Positions 1 through 11,940 of a stretch of DNA of 64,000 bases are shown one piece after another. The stretch lies in contig NC_061817.1 in NCBI RefSeq assembly GCF_021462225.1, positions 12,075,936 through 12,139,935 on the forward strand. The letters are read 5' to 3'. Position numbers and translations under genes: made by a program. Numbering within the stretch: the first letter of the stretch is position 1; the number at the start of each line of letters is the position of its first letter. Under the pieces are notes generated by a model, which was not told the DNA's origin, ran no database searches, and was given only the letters and a program-made list of their open reading frames with translations. The DNA is from Girardinichthys multiradiatus (taxonomy: Eukaryota; Chordata; Actinopteri; Cyprinodontiformes; Goodeidae).

Positions 1-1280
1 TCTCTGGGAAAAGTAAAACTATTTTTATAAGGAAAATTTTGACTTGTAATAGTCCTGATTTAGGATTTATTTTTCTAATTGAGGGGGGAAAAGGATACAT
101 AAATAAATGAAGACAATTACTGGAATGGGACCAAAGGAATATCAACTAGAAGTGTATTTTATTCAGACATTTTTTTATTATGGTAAAGAATGGAACCGCT
201 TCATGTGTATTATGCTCAATTTCTCTTCTTCACGGTTTATAAGACTTATACAAAATCCTGAAACGTACTCTACAGACCTAGCTGCAATTAGCACTCGTTA
301 CAATGTTTTTGGCCTATTTTGTTCACGCTTCTTGTAGAAACACAAAGCTGAAGGCGTATTTCATCAATCGGAGATATACTGAATGTGTTTAATTGGTGCG
401 CTGAAATTTCTTAATTTGCACTGAAATGGAAGAAAAGTTATTAACCTAAACGGCATACCACTGCAATTGTGGATTTCACTGAAACGGTAAAGATGAAACG
501 TTCAAGTCTTTGAATGACCGTACACATGCTTATTTAGTGAGTGCGCACACACTGCCAACACACACTATAAAAGCCTTCAATACAACTGACACCTACTTGC
601 CAGGGAACATGGCTTTAGTTTTGTTGTTTCTGGACATACATTGACTTTTTTTTTTTTCTTGCCATCAATGTTGTTTTTTTATGTTCAGGGTGAAGTATAA
701 ATGGTTGGGTAGCTTTTTATTGACTTGCAGCGCACACTGTATTCTTAGGGCACTGCTTTTTAAGACAGGTAACTGAATAATTGAACCAAAGGCAGATTCA
801 GGAGGGAGGGACATTCTTCATCACTGGAAAAGTTGTACACTATACTATGGTGTTTGTATGTGGTCTGGTGGAGATCTCAGCTGTTGGTGACAGGACGATG
901 TGTACCCCTCACAGACTGTGAACAGGGTCACCTTTTGGCTCACACTGCTGGAAAGTGAGAGGAATCTGTTATTTCCAAATAATGGCTCATAATTCAAAAG
1001 ATCATGTATTTCATACTTCATAATAAACAAAGGCAAGCCAAGAGAAAGAAAGAAAGGAAACAATGTGCACCAGTTATTTTGTAACGTTTGTCTGCAACTC
1101 TGGCATGGAATCGTGGTCAAACATGATATTGCAAATAAAGATGCTTTCTAAACTGCCATCTGGTCCTGTTTTTCTTTTCTCTGTAGTCCAGTTTGTTTTA
1201 TGTTCATTTCCACCATTAATCCTAATACAGGGCTTGTAGAGGAGGTCTAGTTTAAAGTTGAAATTTTGGTTCCTTTCAGT
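1..1280 (+). other. No coding gene seen; possible 3'UTR end of an upstream + strand gene
   Basis: No open frame here resembles a known protein. An AATAAA hexamer at 1134-1139 is followed by T/G-rich sequence (1160-1200), which would suit the poly(A) site of a gene lying to the left of the window. That reading is inference; the AT-rich sequence could equally be plain intergenic DNA. Confidence 0.3.
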
Positions 1281-1729
1281 CAGTGCCTTGCAAAATTATT
1301 CATGCCCCTCTAATTTCTCCATTTTTATCACATTATGGCAACTCTGATGTACTCTGTTGGGCTTTTATGATGGACCCTCCAATACGTAGAGAATTATTGT
1401 GAAACTCATCCCCATAGAGATGCGAGGTAGTGGCAACATACTTCAGCAGCAGCTGGTCAGATTTCATGGGTAGATGGATGGAGCTAAATATAAGGCGATT
1501 CTGGGAAGAAAACAAACCCTCAGATGCTGCACAGATGTCCAGCAGAACAACAATCTTAAACTAATGCAGCTAAGGCTACAACAAAATTTAACGGCATTCA
1601 TCTATCAGATGGGCAACCATTTTGAACTATATGTGTAAAGCTGGTAGAGATCCCAAAAGACAACGAATTACAACAAAAGGTGATTTCGCAAAGTATTAGC
1701 TCAGTGGGGTAAGAATAAAAATGCACACT
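1281..1729. repeat. Degenerate Tc1/mariner relic (common family B)
   Basis: It opens with a recurrent terminal signature, CAGTGCCTTGCAAAATTATT, seen at the ends of many other relics in this window (for example near 10870, 27815 and 48760). The interior keeps scraps of the 3' part of a transposase gene but is full of stops. It stops abruptly where the Tc1 copy at 1730 begins, so one junction is a recombination or insertion breakpoint. Confidence 0.6.
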
Positions 1730-3220
1730 GTCTTTTATTGTCTTAATACGGATGATTTTGGCATACAGCTCATGAAAACCCAAAATTCCTATCTCACAAA
1801 ATTAGCATATCATTAAAAGGGTCTCTAAACGAGCTATGAACCTAATCATTTGAATCAACGAGTTAACTCTAAACACCTGCAAAAGATTCCTGAGGCCTTT
1901 AAAACTCCCAGCCTGGTTCATCACTCAAAACCCCAATCATGGGTAAGACTGCCGACCTGACTGCTGTCCAGAAGGCCACTATTGACACCCTCAAGCAAGA
2001 GGGTAAGACACAGAAAGAAATTTCTGAACGAATAGGCTGTTCCCAGAGTGCTGTATCAAGGCACCTCAGTGGGAAGTCTGTGGGAAGGAAAAAGTGTGGC
2101 AGAAAACGCTGCACAACGAGAAGAGGTGACCGGACCCTGAGGAAGATTGTGGAGAAGGGTCGATTCCAGACCTTGTTGGACCTGCGGAAGCAGTGGACTG
2201 AGTCTGGAGTAGAAACATCCAGAGCCACCGTGCACAGGCGTGTGCAGGAAATGGGCTACAGGTGCCGCATTCCCCAGGTCAAGCCACTTTTGAACCAGAA
2301 ACAGCGGCAGAAGCGCCTGACCTGGGCTACAGAGAAGCAGCACTGGACTGTTGCTCAGTGGTCCAAAGTACTTTTTTCGGATGAAAGCAAATTCTGCATG
2401 TCATTCGGAAATCAAGGTGCCAGAGTCTGGAGGAAGACTGGGGAGAAGGAAATGCCAAAATGCCAGAAGTCCAGTGTCAAGTACCCACAGTCAGTGATGG
2501 TCTGGGGTGCTGTGTCAGCTGCTGGTGTTGGTCCACTGTGTTTTATCAAGGGCAGGGTCAATGCAGCTAGCTATCAGGAGATTTTGGAGCACTTCATGCT
2601 TCCATCTGCTGAAAAGCTTTATGGAGATGAATATTTCATTTTTCAGCACGACCTGGCACCTGCTCACAGTGCCAAAACCACTGGTAAATGGTTTACTGAC
2701 CATGGTATCACTGTGCTCAATTGGCCTACCAACTCTCCTGACCTGAACCCCATAGAGAATCTGTGGGATATTGTGAAGAGAACGTTGAGAGACTCAAGAC
2801 CCAACACTCTGGATGAGCTAAAGGCCGCTATCGAAGCATCCTGGGCCTCCATAAGACCTCAGCAGTGCCACAGGCTGATTGCCTCCATGCCACGCCGCAT
2901 TGAAGCAGTCATTTCTGCAAAAGGATTCCCGACCAAGTATTGAGTGCATAACTGTACATGATTATTTGAAGGTTGACGTTTTTTGTATTAAAAACACTTT
3001 TCTTTTATTGGTCGGATGAAATATGCTAATTTTGTGAGATAGGAATTTTGGGTTTTCATGAGCTGTATGCCAAAATCATCCGTATTAAGACAATAAAAGA
3101 CCTGAAATATTTCAGTTATTGTGCAATGAATCTAAAATATATGAATGTTAAATTTTCATCATGACATAATGGAAAATAATGAACTTTATCACAATATGCT
3201 AATATTTTGAGAAGGACCTG
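1730..3220 (+). mobile_element. Tc1-like DNA transposon copy A1, left terminal repeat truncated
   Basis: Nearly identical to the complete copy at 18388-19984. The right end is intact, ending GAAGGACCTG at 3220 and followed by the TA target at 3221-3222. On the left the first about 120 bp of the 200-bp terminal inverted repeat are missing: the copy starts inside the repeat and directly abuts an older relic. The outer transposase-binding direct repeat on that side is therefore gone although the transposase gene is open. It probably cannot move itself but could still supply enzyme. Confidence 0.85.
1939..2943 (+). CDS. Tc1-like transposase (DD34E), full length
   Basis: A 334-residue open frame typical of the Tc1 family, which cuts and pastes DNA at TA dinucleotides. 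The N-terminal helix-turn-helix (residues about 7-55, with QKEISERIGCSQSAVSRHLS) and the GRKR basic linker bind the terminal repeats. The RNase H-like catalytic triad is visible: D148 in VLFSDES, D238 in FQHDLAPAHS and E273 in NPIENLW, with 34 residues between the last two. The frame ends in the usual SAKGFPTKY. Compared with the copy at 18716 it differs at only six residues (71, 80, 106, 216, 232, 264) plus the C-terminus, so both are young. Activity is not shown by sequence alone. Confidence 0.93.
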   Translation: MGKTADLTAVQKATIDTLKQEGKTQKEISERIGCSQSAVSRHLSGKSVGRKKCGRKRCTTRRGDRTLRKIVEKGRFQTLLDLRKQWTESGVETSRATVHRRVQEMGYRCRIPQVKPLLNQKQRQKRLTWATEKQHWTVAQWSKVLFSDESKFCMSFGNQGARVWRKTGEKEMPKCQKSSVKYPQSVMVWGAVSAAGVGPLCFIKGRVNAASYQEILEHFMLPSAEKLYGDEYFIFQHDLAPAHSAKTTGKWFTDHGITVLNWPTNSPDLNPIENLWDIVKRTLRDSRPNTLDELKAAIEASWASIRPQQCHRLIASMPRRIEAVISAKGFPTKY

Positions 3221-3244
3221 TATATGTAACTTTACATCGGACTT

Positions 3245-4190
3245 GACAAATTCACATTCGGGGTTCCCCAAAGTTCCCTCTGGGGGCCCCTTCTGTTTAA
3301 TATCTAGATGCTCCCACTAGCTCAGGTTAAAACAAGTTACCATTACAACGTAGATGACACGCAGCTCTACATTACAATGTCCCCAGAAGACGATGAACCT
3401 ATTCATTGGCGACATACATACATCAAATCCAAGTGTGGATATGCTATGATTTTCTTCAATTAAACCAAAGCTGAGGTAATAATTTTTGGACCAAAAGTAC
3501 TCAAGAGTCTTCAGTTACTACAGCTAGAAACCACTGAGTCTGCCTTCTATCCCCTGAATAACATTTCCAGGACTAAAGGAATAATGTCCCAGCAGGATCT
3601 TTAAGAACTCATCCATGTGTTTATCTTAAGTCGAATTGATTACTGGAATAGTGTCTTCACAGGTCTGCCTGTAAGTCAATCAGACAGCTGCAGCTGATCC
3701 AGAACGCTGCTGCCCTCACCCTCACTAGAACTTAGAAAGTAGAGCACATCACCCCAGACTTTAAAATACTTTTGTTAGTTTAAAAGCCACTGAATGGCTC
3801 GGCACTAAATACAAAATAAGATTTGTTGTATCGGACCACTGAGGTCTTCTGGTTGCAATCTACTCTGCAACCTCAGAATCAGAACCAAGCATGGAGAAGC
3901 AGCATTCAGTTCTTATGCTCCACTAATCTGGAACAAACTTTCAGAAAACTGCAAAAATGTTGAATCCCTGAGTTTTATGAAATTATAGTTAAAAAGAAAG
4001 GTCTTTGACTGTTCTATTTAAACTATTAACTGAAACATTAAGTCTTTAGTCCAACTTTCTTTCCTTTGTCACTTCAATGAACTTTTAATGATTTTTTTTC
4101 TTTCTAATGTTTCTAATCTAAAGCAATTTGAATAGTCTTGTTGCTGAAATATGTATAATACAAATAAATTGCCATCGCCCTGAAGTTCGT
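3245..4190 (+). mobile_element. LINE fragment, 3' end of a reverse-transcriptase ORF (L2-like)
   Basis: Translation in shifting frames gives a degraded reverse transcriptase: a DDTQLYITMSP catalytic-loop remnant near 3350-3385 (V replaces A in the usual YADD context), then text like the ISRIKGLMSQQDL, LDYWN and IQNAAA blocks. Many stops and frameshifts mean it is dead. The 3' end near 4130-4180 has the tail found at LINE ends in fish, and a related tail lies in reverse orientation at 13706-13775. Clade assignment to L2 is from memory of fish LINEs and is tentative. Confidence 0.7.
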
Positions 4191-4559
4191 GGGTAAATGT
4201 GAAAACGTCAAGGATTCATGAAGACTTTTGCAACTCACGGTACGTAATGTCATCACCAGCAGATGGCAGTAATGTTTTTTCACAAACGCTGACGTAGGTA
4301 CAAACAGGTCAGAACCGGTCGCACAGCAGAACGTGTTCTCCTATGGACACAAGTAAAAAATAAACCAAGTGTCCTTTTTCATTGCTAAAACCTGTCTTAA
4401 TTTATCAACGCAATCAGAATTGTCCAATATTTTTCGTCACACAGAAATGTTTCTTTTTAAACCAACCACGTAGCAGCCTCCTTGGTGATGGGCGTGGCCT
4501 ATTTACAACCTCAACAACAACTTTACTTTTTCCTCCTGTGAGGGTGTTGTGCTGTAGGC
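4191..4559. other. Spacer upstream of slc25a38
   Basis: No gene or clear repeat is seen. The later part (4470-4560) becomes GC-richer just before the predicted 5' exon and may hold the distal promoter. Confidence 0.3.
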
Positions 4560-4668
4560 GGTAGGAGGCATTTTATGCCGAAACTTTAGCCTGCCTGAGT
4601 TTTCTGGAGCCCACACTGGGAGAAAAGTCCACTGTTGGAGGATTTCCAGATATTTCAACCAAAAGAAG
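4560..4668 (+). promoter_or_regulatory. slc25a38: Possible 5'UTR exon of slc25a38
   Basis: The stretch ends in AAAAGAAG followed by GTGAGG at 4669, a strong donor, with no coding potential. It could be a non-coding first exon spliced to an acceptor near 5450 (CCTTTGCAG) or 5489 upstream of the slc25a38 start codon. A competing possibility is transcription from the TATA-like site at 5396. No transcript evidence is available. Confidence 0.35.
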
Positions 4669-5395
4669 GTGAGGAAAATGTAGCATTCATAAATATAGCG
4701 TGAACTGTCACAAATCTTGAGCGTTATTGACTGTGTTTTTTATATTTTTTCAATAAGAGTAGCAAAACTATTTAATTGTGGCCATTACTCTCTGGCAACA
4801 TTTCAAATATGGAAATGCGCGTTCGTTGTGCATAAATTGTTCTGCTTCATGAAGAAAGCAAACAGTGCGACAATTCAATAAATACATCGCTTAATCAATT
4901 GCATTTGGACATTATTAATTCAAATGTTAAATGCTTGTGTAATTATTTTAGCACAGTGTTATTTAGACAAGGTTATTAAATGTAATAATTTCATGAATAT
5001 CAAATTCTGCATGCCAATAATATGTTCGGTCTGTTTGCTTCCCTTAATGCTCACACTGGATGTCTACTTTTATATGGTGGAAAAGAAAGAAGGAAAGGAG
5101 TTGGGGAAATGGGGGTTAAATGTAATTGATACGTCATCACAGTAATATCACAATCAAGTATTCCTGACACTAGTGTTTATTGCAGTTTGCATAAGCCATC
5201 TAAAATATAAATATTTCTATGACCAATGATTTATTTGTTGAATTGTGGCACTCAGGCAGCTCGATAGAAAGCTTGCAGCCATGACCTGGATTCATGCTAT
5301 TGACTATCATGATGATCTTTTAGTTGGTTAATAAATAGCAGTGTGTTGGGGTGGTCACAGATGGGAAACACGGTGTTGGTCAGATGACCGTCCTG

Positions 5396-5403
5396 TATAT
5401 AAG
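5396..5403 (+). promoter_or_regulatory. TATA-like box upstream of slc25a38
   Basis: TATATAAG lies about 140 bp before the slc25a38 ATG. Initiation about 30 bp downstream (near 5428) would give a short leader running straight into the first coding exon. It could also be chance in AT-rich DNA. Confidence 0.3.
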
Positions 5404-5539
5404 CGGCTGCACATGATCTCATTCAGACTTCACCCTTCATCCTTTGCAGGGACGGGCTCTCAGTTGTAACCTCTGCTCCTCCGTTTAGGTGTTCTAGACA
5501 GCAGAGACGGGGTAAAAAAGGTTTTTATTTCCAAGCAGT

Positions 5540-8500
5540 ATGGAACTGTCACTGGTGAGTTTTACAGCTTTTGCACCCATCGCTATTAATAAGTTCCTAC
5601 TTTTTGTTCTTCTGACAAAAGGATCCATTAAGTATTTTCTAAATTACTCTGAATGCTAATAAAATGCAGACATTGCAAATAGTTTAATCTTCCTGCTTTT
5701 ATTTTGTCAGGTTCACCCAGCTATCAAAGCCTTCATGTGTGGCTCCTTCAGTGGGACCTGCTCCACCCTGCTCTTCCAGCCTCTTGACCTGGTCAAGACC
5801 CGCCTGCAGACCTTGCAGAGTGGCATGCAGCCTGGGTGACTTTATTGGTTTATTGACTTACAATTGTTTTACCTCAGCTTAACCCTTAATCACAAATAAA
5901 GGCATTGTTCAGCAGTTTCTACTTATCTTGCTTATCTGATTGTCCCTTTTACAGGTCAGGCCGAGTCGGAATGATGTCGGTGCTCCTCGGTGTGGTGCGG
6001 ACAGAGCGGCTGCTGGGCCTGTGGAAGGGTGTTTGCCCGGTATGCATGTCTCTGTTTGAAGCCAAAGTATTTGTCTTTATTAGAAGTCTGCTTTGTTTAG
6101 AAAGTCACATAGGGTAGATGATGTCTAAAAATGTGCTCAAGCCCCTCTCCGTCTGCTGCTCTAGTCTTTTGTCCGAACCATCCCAGGAGTGGGAATCTAC
6201 TTCAGCTGCTATTACTCCCTGAAGCAGCACTTCTTTCAGGATAAAATGCCGGGAGCTGGGCAGGCTGTGATGCTGGGAGGGGGAGCTCGGACCGTGGCAG
6301 GTGTTGCGATGCTGCCGATAACTGTCATCAAGACACGTTTTGAGGTGAGCAGTGTTTAGGGGCTGTAGCTGTTTTAATTATATTAATATAGTTATAAGTG
6401 GTTGCCTCTTAACTGCACGAACATTTAATGAAAATGTTTTTTTGGGAACAACTTTCCCTGACACAGTTCAACTAAGACATTTGTACAGCTGAGGAGATGC
6501 GGCACACACTGCAAGTCTGAGAGTTAATGATAAGAGGCAGTGAACCTGGCCATTTGAAATCAGTTGCTGATTAAATGTGCCTTCTACGTTTAAGCAATGT
6601 GATCAGTAATAGAAATTAGACAATTTTTAATGATACAGTTCCATAAAAATGTAAACTCACTCTTTGAATTTTTCACCTTTTATTACATTACAATCCCACA
6701 TTTCTTTATATTGTCTCATGTTTTTCCGACCAACACAAAGTAGCACTTAATAGGGATTTGGAAATTGATTTTTGGTGTTCAACATGAATTTCCTGCTTTT
6801 GTATCCCACACCCTTTAACTTGATGCCACCAGATATAATCCAGCGTAACCAATTACCTTCAGAAGTCACCAGATTAGTTAACAAAGTCCCCCTCGTTGAA
6901 CTTTGATCTCAGTATAAAAACAGAGCAGCTATCAGGCGGCTGTTCTGTGAAGGTCTTGGAAGTTTGTTGGAGAACATTAGTGAACAAACAGCATCATGGA
7001 GACCAAGAAACACATCAGAAAGGCCAGGGAGACCGTTGGAGATGTTTTAAAGTAGGGTTAGGATATAAAACAGTGACTCAAACTGGGTCAAATTTAAAAA
7101 GCTTGGGCTATACGCCATCAAGTGCTCCAGAAGCCTGTTGATCATCCAGTCAGTTTAGACGAGTGTGTGGCAGCAGGAAAACATATAAAACATGCAGGAC
7201 AGAGGTTTCTGTGAACCATTGCTTTAGATCAAATCATATTGCCCAATCAAAGTACAGACCTTAATCCAAATCCATCCATCCATGTGCAACAGTTTTAGAC
7301 TATAAATGTGCAAAGCTGGCAGAGATGTACCACCAAACATCTGAAGCTTCAACTGCAGCAAAATGTGGTTGAATCAGTATTGCCTCGGAGAAACACCTTC
7401 CAGCTTGAGCAGTCAGCCACTCTGCTTTGAAACAAAAAAAGCATGTTTTTTGCACGACCTACTTTTCTTTTCCTTTTATATAAAAAACTACTGGCTGTAC
7501 ATACATATACACACTGTTCCTTTTATCCTTTGTTCTATGTCTGCTAAAGTTTACATGCTTATACTTAATGTCTGTATGCTGCGAGAGCAAGTGAAATTCC
7601 TTGTTTGAGCACACAATCTGGGCCAATAAAGCAGATTCTGAACTGAAAACAAATAGACATCAGTTTTTTTTCTGTGAAAACTTTGAAAACAATATATCAC
7701 TTATGCTCTACTTTGTGTTTGTCTGGCACATAAAATCCAATAAAATACATTGACGTTTGTGGATGAAATGTGGTGAAACATGACCAAATGTGAAAACCTT
7801 TTCATTCATGGCCCTGTATTTAGGTCTCATTCATATAGATGCGGGGTGTATATTTACCTCATTGTGTTTTAAACTAACCTGTGTGTGTCTGTTCCAGTGT
7901 GGCAGGTACAGCTATGTCAGTGTGAGTGGGGCCCTGCGCAGTGTGTGTCAGAACGAAGGTCCTGCAGCTCTGTTCTCCGGACTCATGGCCACTCTTCTCA
8001 GAGATGTTCCTTTCTCTGGGATCTATGTCATGTTTTACAGCCAGACCAAGGCCTCTCTGCCCCAAGGTGAGCTCACACTTAGGCTGATGGGGGTTTTGAG
8101 AAATTGTAATTGCTTTAAACATAACAGAACTTGTAATCTTTATTTTAATTCAACAAATACATTTTGTTCCCCCTGAAGAGATCAGTTCATCTCCTGCAGC
8201 TCCTTTGGCTAACTTCAGCTGCGGGGTTCTGGCTGGTGTTCTGGCCTCTCTGGTCACGCAGCCTGCTGATGTTGTCAAAACACACGTCCAAGTGCATCCC
8301 CACCTAAGGACAGCAGAGGCCATCAAATATATCCACTCGGTAACTATCCTTTCTCCTGCTTTATTTAAACATTATAATTGATATGTCAGTTTCACTTAAA
8401 ACTGATCTTCTTGTCTTCTCCAATAAGGAACATGGGCTTCAGGGCTTCTTCAGGGGAGCAGTTCCTCGCTGCCTGAGGAGAACCATGATGGCCGCCATGG

Positions 8501-8550
8501 CCTGGACTTTGTACGAGCAGATGATGGCACACATTGGACTCAAGTCCTGA
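5540..8550 (+). CDS. slc25a38: Mitochondrial glycine transporter (SLC25A38), 7 coding exons
   Basis: Coding exons 5540-5554, 5711-5835, 5955-6039, 6165-6344, 7898-8066, 8179-8339 and 8428-8550 join in frame to 285 residues. The protein belongs to the SLC25 inner-membrane carriers: three repeats of about 100 residues, each with a PxDxxK-type signature. Here these are [16 protein letters not shown] (second repeat lacks the acidic residue, as in the human protein) and PADVVKTH. The C-terminus [17 protein letters not shown] matches human SLC25A38 closely. The family member imports glycine for 5-aminolevulinate synthesis, the first step of haem production. The first exon codes for only MELSL, so the N-terminus is shorter than in human; an upstream alternative start is possible. 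Fish have a and b paralogues and I cannot tell which this is. The large intron 4 holds a nested Tc1/LINE insertion. Confidence 0.95.
6636..7816 (+). repeat. Tc1/mariner relic in slc25a38 intron 4, with a nested LINE tail
   Basis: The element is bounded by TA dinucleotides at 6634-6635 and 7817-7818, begins CAGTTCCATAAAAATG and ends with a matching degenerate terminus near 7800-7816. The interior is riddled with stops. A LINE 3' end has inserted inside it (about 7440-7655). This is the family B relic that recurs in most long introns of the window. Confidence 0.7.
7440..7655 (+). mobile_element. LINE 3' UTR fragment
   Basis: It has the T-rich stretch, GAGAGCAAGTGAAATTCCTT block and terminal CCAATAAAGCAGATTCTGAA that mark LINE 3' ends in fish. 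No reverse-transcriptase sequence remains. It interrupts the Tc1 relic, so it is the younger insertion. Confidence 0.6.
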
Positions 8551-8811
8551 AGGAAACATTGATTAAAAGGGAAGATAAAAAGCAAGTATGAAGCGAGCCG
8601 AGAAAAGAGCTGCTTCTGTAGAGTCGCTCTTCTGAAGTAGGCATCAGAGGTTTTCATTGGCTCTGAATATTTCTCTGTCAGCTGAGAAACAGACTGGGGA
8701 GCACAGAGAGCATGCACTAACGTGATGGTAGAGGTGGCCGACCTGTATAAAACGTTGCAACATGCTGGATTTTTGAGCTAATGTTGAGAAACCAGACTTG
8801 TGCCTTCAAAT

Positions 8812-8817
8812 AATAAA
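8812..8817 (+). terminator. slc25a38: Poly(A) signal of slc25a38
   Basis: AATAAA lies 262 bp after the slc25a38 stop codon and is followed by GT-rich sequence (TGTTTTGTTTTGTTG), the usual arrangement for 3' end cleavage. It implies a 3'UTR of about 0.28 kb. Confidence 0.75.
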
Positions 8818-8834
8818 CAATGTTTTGTTTTGTT

Positions 8835-9699
8835 GATGGACCGTGTTAAAAAGCAGGAGTTGTCACAGGAACTAATCGACAAATGATTTGTTTAATTTTA
8901 GCCCAAAAGTCTTATTTACCAGAAATGAATGCTGAGCTCATAAAAGAGATCAATGAAACAAAACTGAACTCAGGCAGAAATATGAACTTCTCAAACCAAT
9001 TGACTGAGCAAACAAAACAATGACCTAACAAAGAAATAACACATGATGGCTGATAAGACCATTTCAGCACAATACCCGAACACAATAAGAACGACAACAT
9101 GGCCGGTTATTTGTATTAATAAAAAACCAAGCATAAATGTACAAACCATAATGAATGAAGGTGCATGAGGGTTACTGATTTAAATGTAGTGGGGCAATCA
9201 TAGTGTTGCCTTAGAAATTGGAAAAATCTGTTGAGTCCAGCGTCAGCTGGGAAGTATTGGTACTGGAATCATTCACACGTTGGAAAGGGCTTCAGTAGGA
9301 ATTCCCAAGTCTGTTTCGAGCCAGAACACTGAGGCTGCAGAGTCCATTACCCTTAAAGTGGACTAGAAAATGAATCATTTAACTTGCCTGGAAAGACAAT
9401 GACTTTTATTTTTTGTCTTATTAATTTCTTTTTGGGGCAAAATGAGGTGTTTAATAAGATAAATCATTATGCAGTGAAAATGTTGCCTGGACCTTTTCTT
9501 TGGGTAAATGACTGAATGCAGCATGACGGCTCAACATTTGAGCCTTAGCTGTGAACTTGCTTTGTGAATATCCATGGTTGGGTTTCTGACCCAGACTTTG
9601 GATACATTTGCAACCATAAAACTGATCATATGTGATCCTTTCATTTGTTCTGAAAAAATAAATGGCTTTCATGAACTGATTTCTCTATTTGCATCTTCA
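8835..9699. other. Intergenic DNA, nothing recognised
   Basis: AT-rich sequence downstream of slc25a38. Short open frames on both strands have no recognisable product or codon bias. No clear repeat termini are seen. Confidence 0.4.
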
Positions 9700-10885
9700 T
9701 TTACTGTTTTGGAATGTCTAACATTTTGTCATGTTTAATCACTATGTTTTCACCAATCAAGTTCTGGAAAGTGTGGGATGCATTTGTAAGTTGGTACTTT
9801 GTAGAACCATCTTTAGCTGCAAGTCTATTGGGGTGTGTTGCTATCAGCTTTGCACATCTAGAGACCAAAAGTTTTGTCCATTCTTCTTTGCAAAGTAACT
9901 CTGGCTCAGTCAGGATAAAGAGTATCTGCGAAGATTAATTTAAAAGTCTTGCCATAGATACTGAATCCACACCCTGTATTGAGCTCCACCCACCAACTTC
10001 TAACCAGCTTCTCTGTTTCTGCGGAAGAAATGCATCACCACAGCATGATGCAGCCACCACCATGGGTTGAAAGAATCTTCCACCTTAGCTGTGGATCTCT
10101 CCACCTCAAAACTTGGGACATTGTTATGTAATCTAACCCTGCTTTAAACATCTCCCTGACCTCTCTGTTGTGTTCCTTGGTCTTCGTGAAGCCATTTGTT
10201 CATTAATATCCTCTAAAAAACCTCTGATGTCTTCAGAGAGCAGCTGAACTTATTCTGAGGTTAAATGAAACACAGGTGGGCTCTATTTACTAATCAGATG
10301 ACTTCGGAAGGCAGTTAACTTCACTGGATTTGATTTGGGGGAAGCAGAGTAAATAGAGGGCCTGCACAGCTATTCAGATTTCGATTTGTACAAAACTCAG
10401 AAAACCATACATGTTTCATCCCCTCCACAAACCGTTAAGCCCAAAATTGTTCATATCCAGATTTGGGTTTAAAGTAATCATTCATTTTAACAACATGTTT
10501 CGTCTAGGTCCAGACTTGAATCTGATCAATAATCTGTGGAGGGGGCGAAAAGATTGGGATGAGAGCAGGGAGGACTTCCAACCTCAAAGATTTGGACCTC
10601 ATTGGCAAAAATACGTTGTCAAAATATCAATGGAAATATTCAAAAAGTTTGTTTTCGAAATGCCTTTTGTTTACAATACTGATTTCAAGGCTGAATAAAA
10701 ATATTTAATTTTAAGTCTGCGATGGGTAAGAATACCTCTGCCTAAATGAATATGCACTTCTTTGTGTCGGTCTGTCACATAAAAACCCAATGAAAGACTT
10801 TGAAATGTCAATGTAATATGACAAAACATAAAAAATAAAAAAAGACTTTCAAAGGGTATGAATACTTTTGCAAGGCATTGTTTGT
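9700..10885 (-). repeat. Degenerate Tc1/mariner relic mosaic
   Basis: From about 9770 the + strand reads as the antisense of a Tc1 transposase gene of family B (blocks such as CATCACCACAGCATGATGCAGCCACC, here cited only as the region 10030-10060). The right terminus near 10845-10880 reads GGGTATGAATACTTTTGCAA. Between about 10390 and 10720 lies a piece of another Tc1 family with the signature GTTAAGCCCAAAATTGTTCA, also found at the ends of the MITE at 43852-44094. All frames are broken. Confidence 0.65.
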
Positions 10886-11938
10886 GGTTGAAATGTTGCA
10901 ATGAACACCATTGTCCCGATTTAGTACTTATGTAAATCCATGCACAAATCAATTTATAGCCTTTATTAAATTATGCAAATATAAAGCAATAAAGTTTTGT
11001 TAAAGCTTGGCAGTCTGGCAATGATCTCAAACCACCAGCAGCACTACGCTCAGCACATTGCAAAGGCCTGCAAGAACACGAGGGACTTATCGCAGCACTG
11101 ATACAGATAGGCTGCACAAGGGGTGTGGTGACATGACATCAAACAGTAAAAAGGAACATGGGGTTGTAGGAGTCTGGGACTGACGTAAGAAATACAAATA
11201 ATCAGGATGATATGGATAAAATATTTTTTAAAGCTGTAGAAATATCTTTATAGACATTATTCTTTCATTTTTAATAAAACTAAAATCCAAATATCGGGGT
11301 CATAGGTCATCTGATATGCATGAATTAGGAAGTTTTGGATCAATGAAACTCTTTTAAACATTCTTCAAAGATCCATAGCGTAAATGAAAGATAAACACAT
11401 CTTTGTGTTTGAGTTTTTACCCAGTAGTTTCACACTGACTGAACAGCCTATTTTCTTCAGATCGGAGGTGAACATACCTTTCCCTGCAGCGTTTTATCCC
11501 CCACCTTACCTTGTCCTGGGTATTTAATCAAACCTTGTTTTGGTAACAGCTCAGGATCACCATTTAACCTGTTTATGTGTGTTGTGTCTCGACAGGATTA
11601 CAATATTCTGGTTAACTTTCTTCTCACATGACATGTTCCAATAAATAATTTCTCAACAGACAATGCCCTTGTGTACATATGATGATCCCTTTGCCTGGAA
11701 CATTTTATCTCTGGTAAATATAGTTGCATCACAGGTCAGTCTTTCACCGAGAAGTCAGCGTCTCAGGATTGTCTTAATATGGTCTTTCCATCTCCATAGT
11801 CTTAATATGGGATATTCATCCGACCCACGGGCCTACCTCTGGTTACCCCTGCTGCTGTCGCTGCAGCGCATGGCACAAACCTCACCTAGTGGCCAAAGTG
11901 CAGAAGTGCACTTGTGCCACTTACAGCAAGTACAGACA
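10886..11938. other. Intergenic DNA, nothing recognised
   Basis: No gene is recognised. The 11663-11980 open frame shows no known product and runs into the end of the DD36E element, so it is not treated as a gene. Confidence 0.4.
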
Positions 11939-11940
11939 TA

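Noticed and set aside
1899..2343. Minus-strand open frames of 95-109 codons under the Tc1 transposase (also at 18676-19005)
   Set aside because: They mirror the transposase gene in the opposite strand and recur only because the transposon is repeated.
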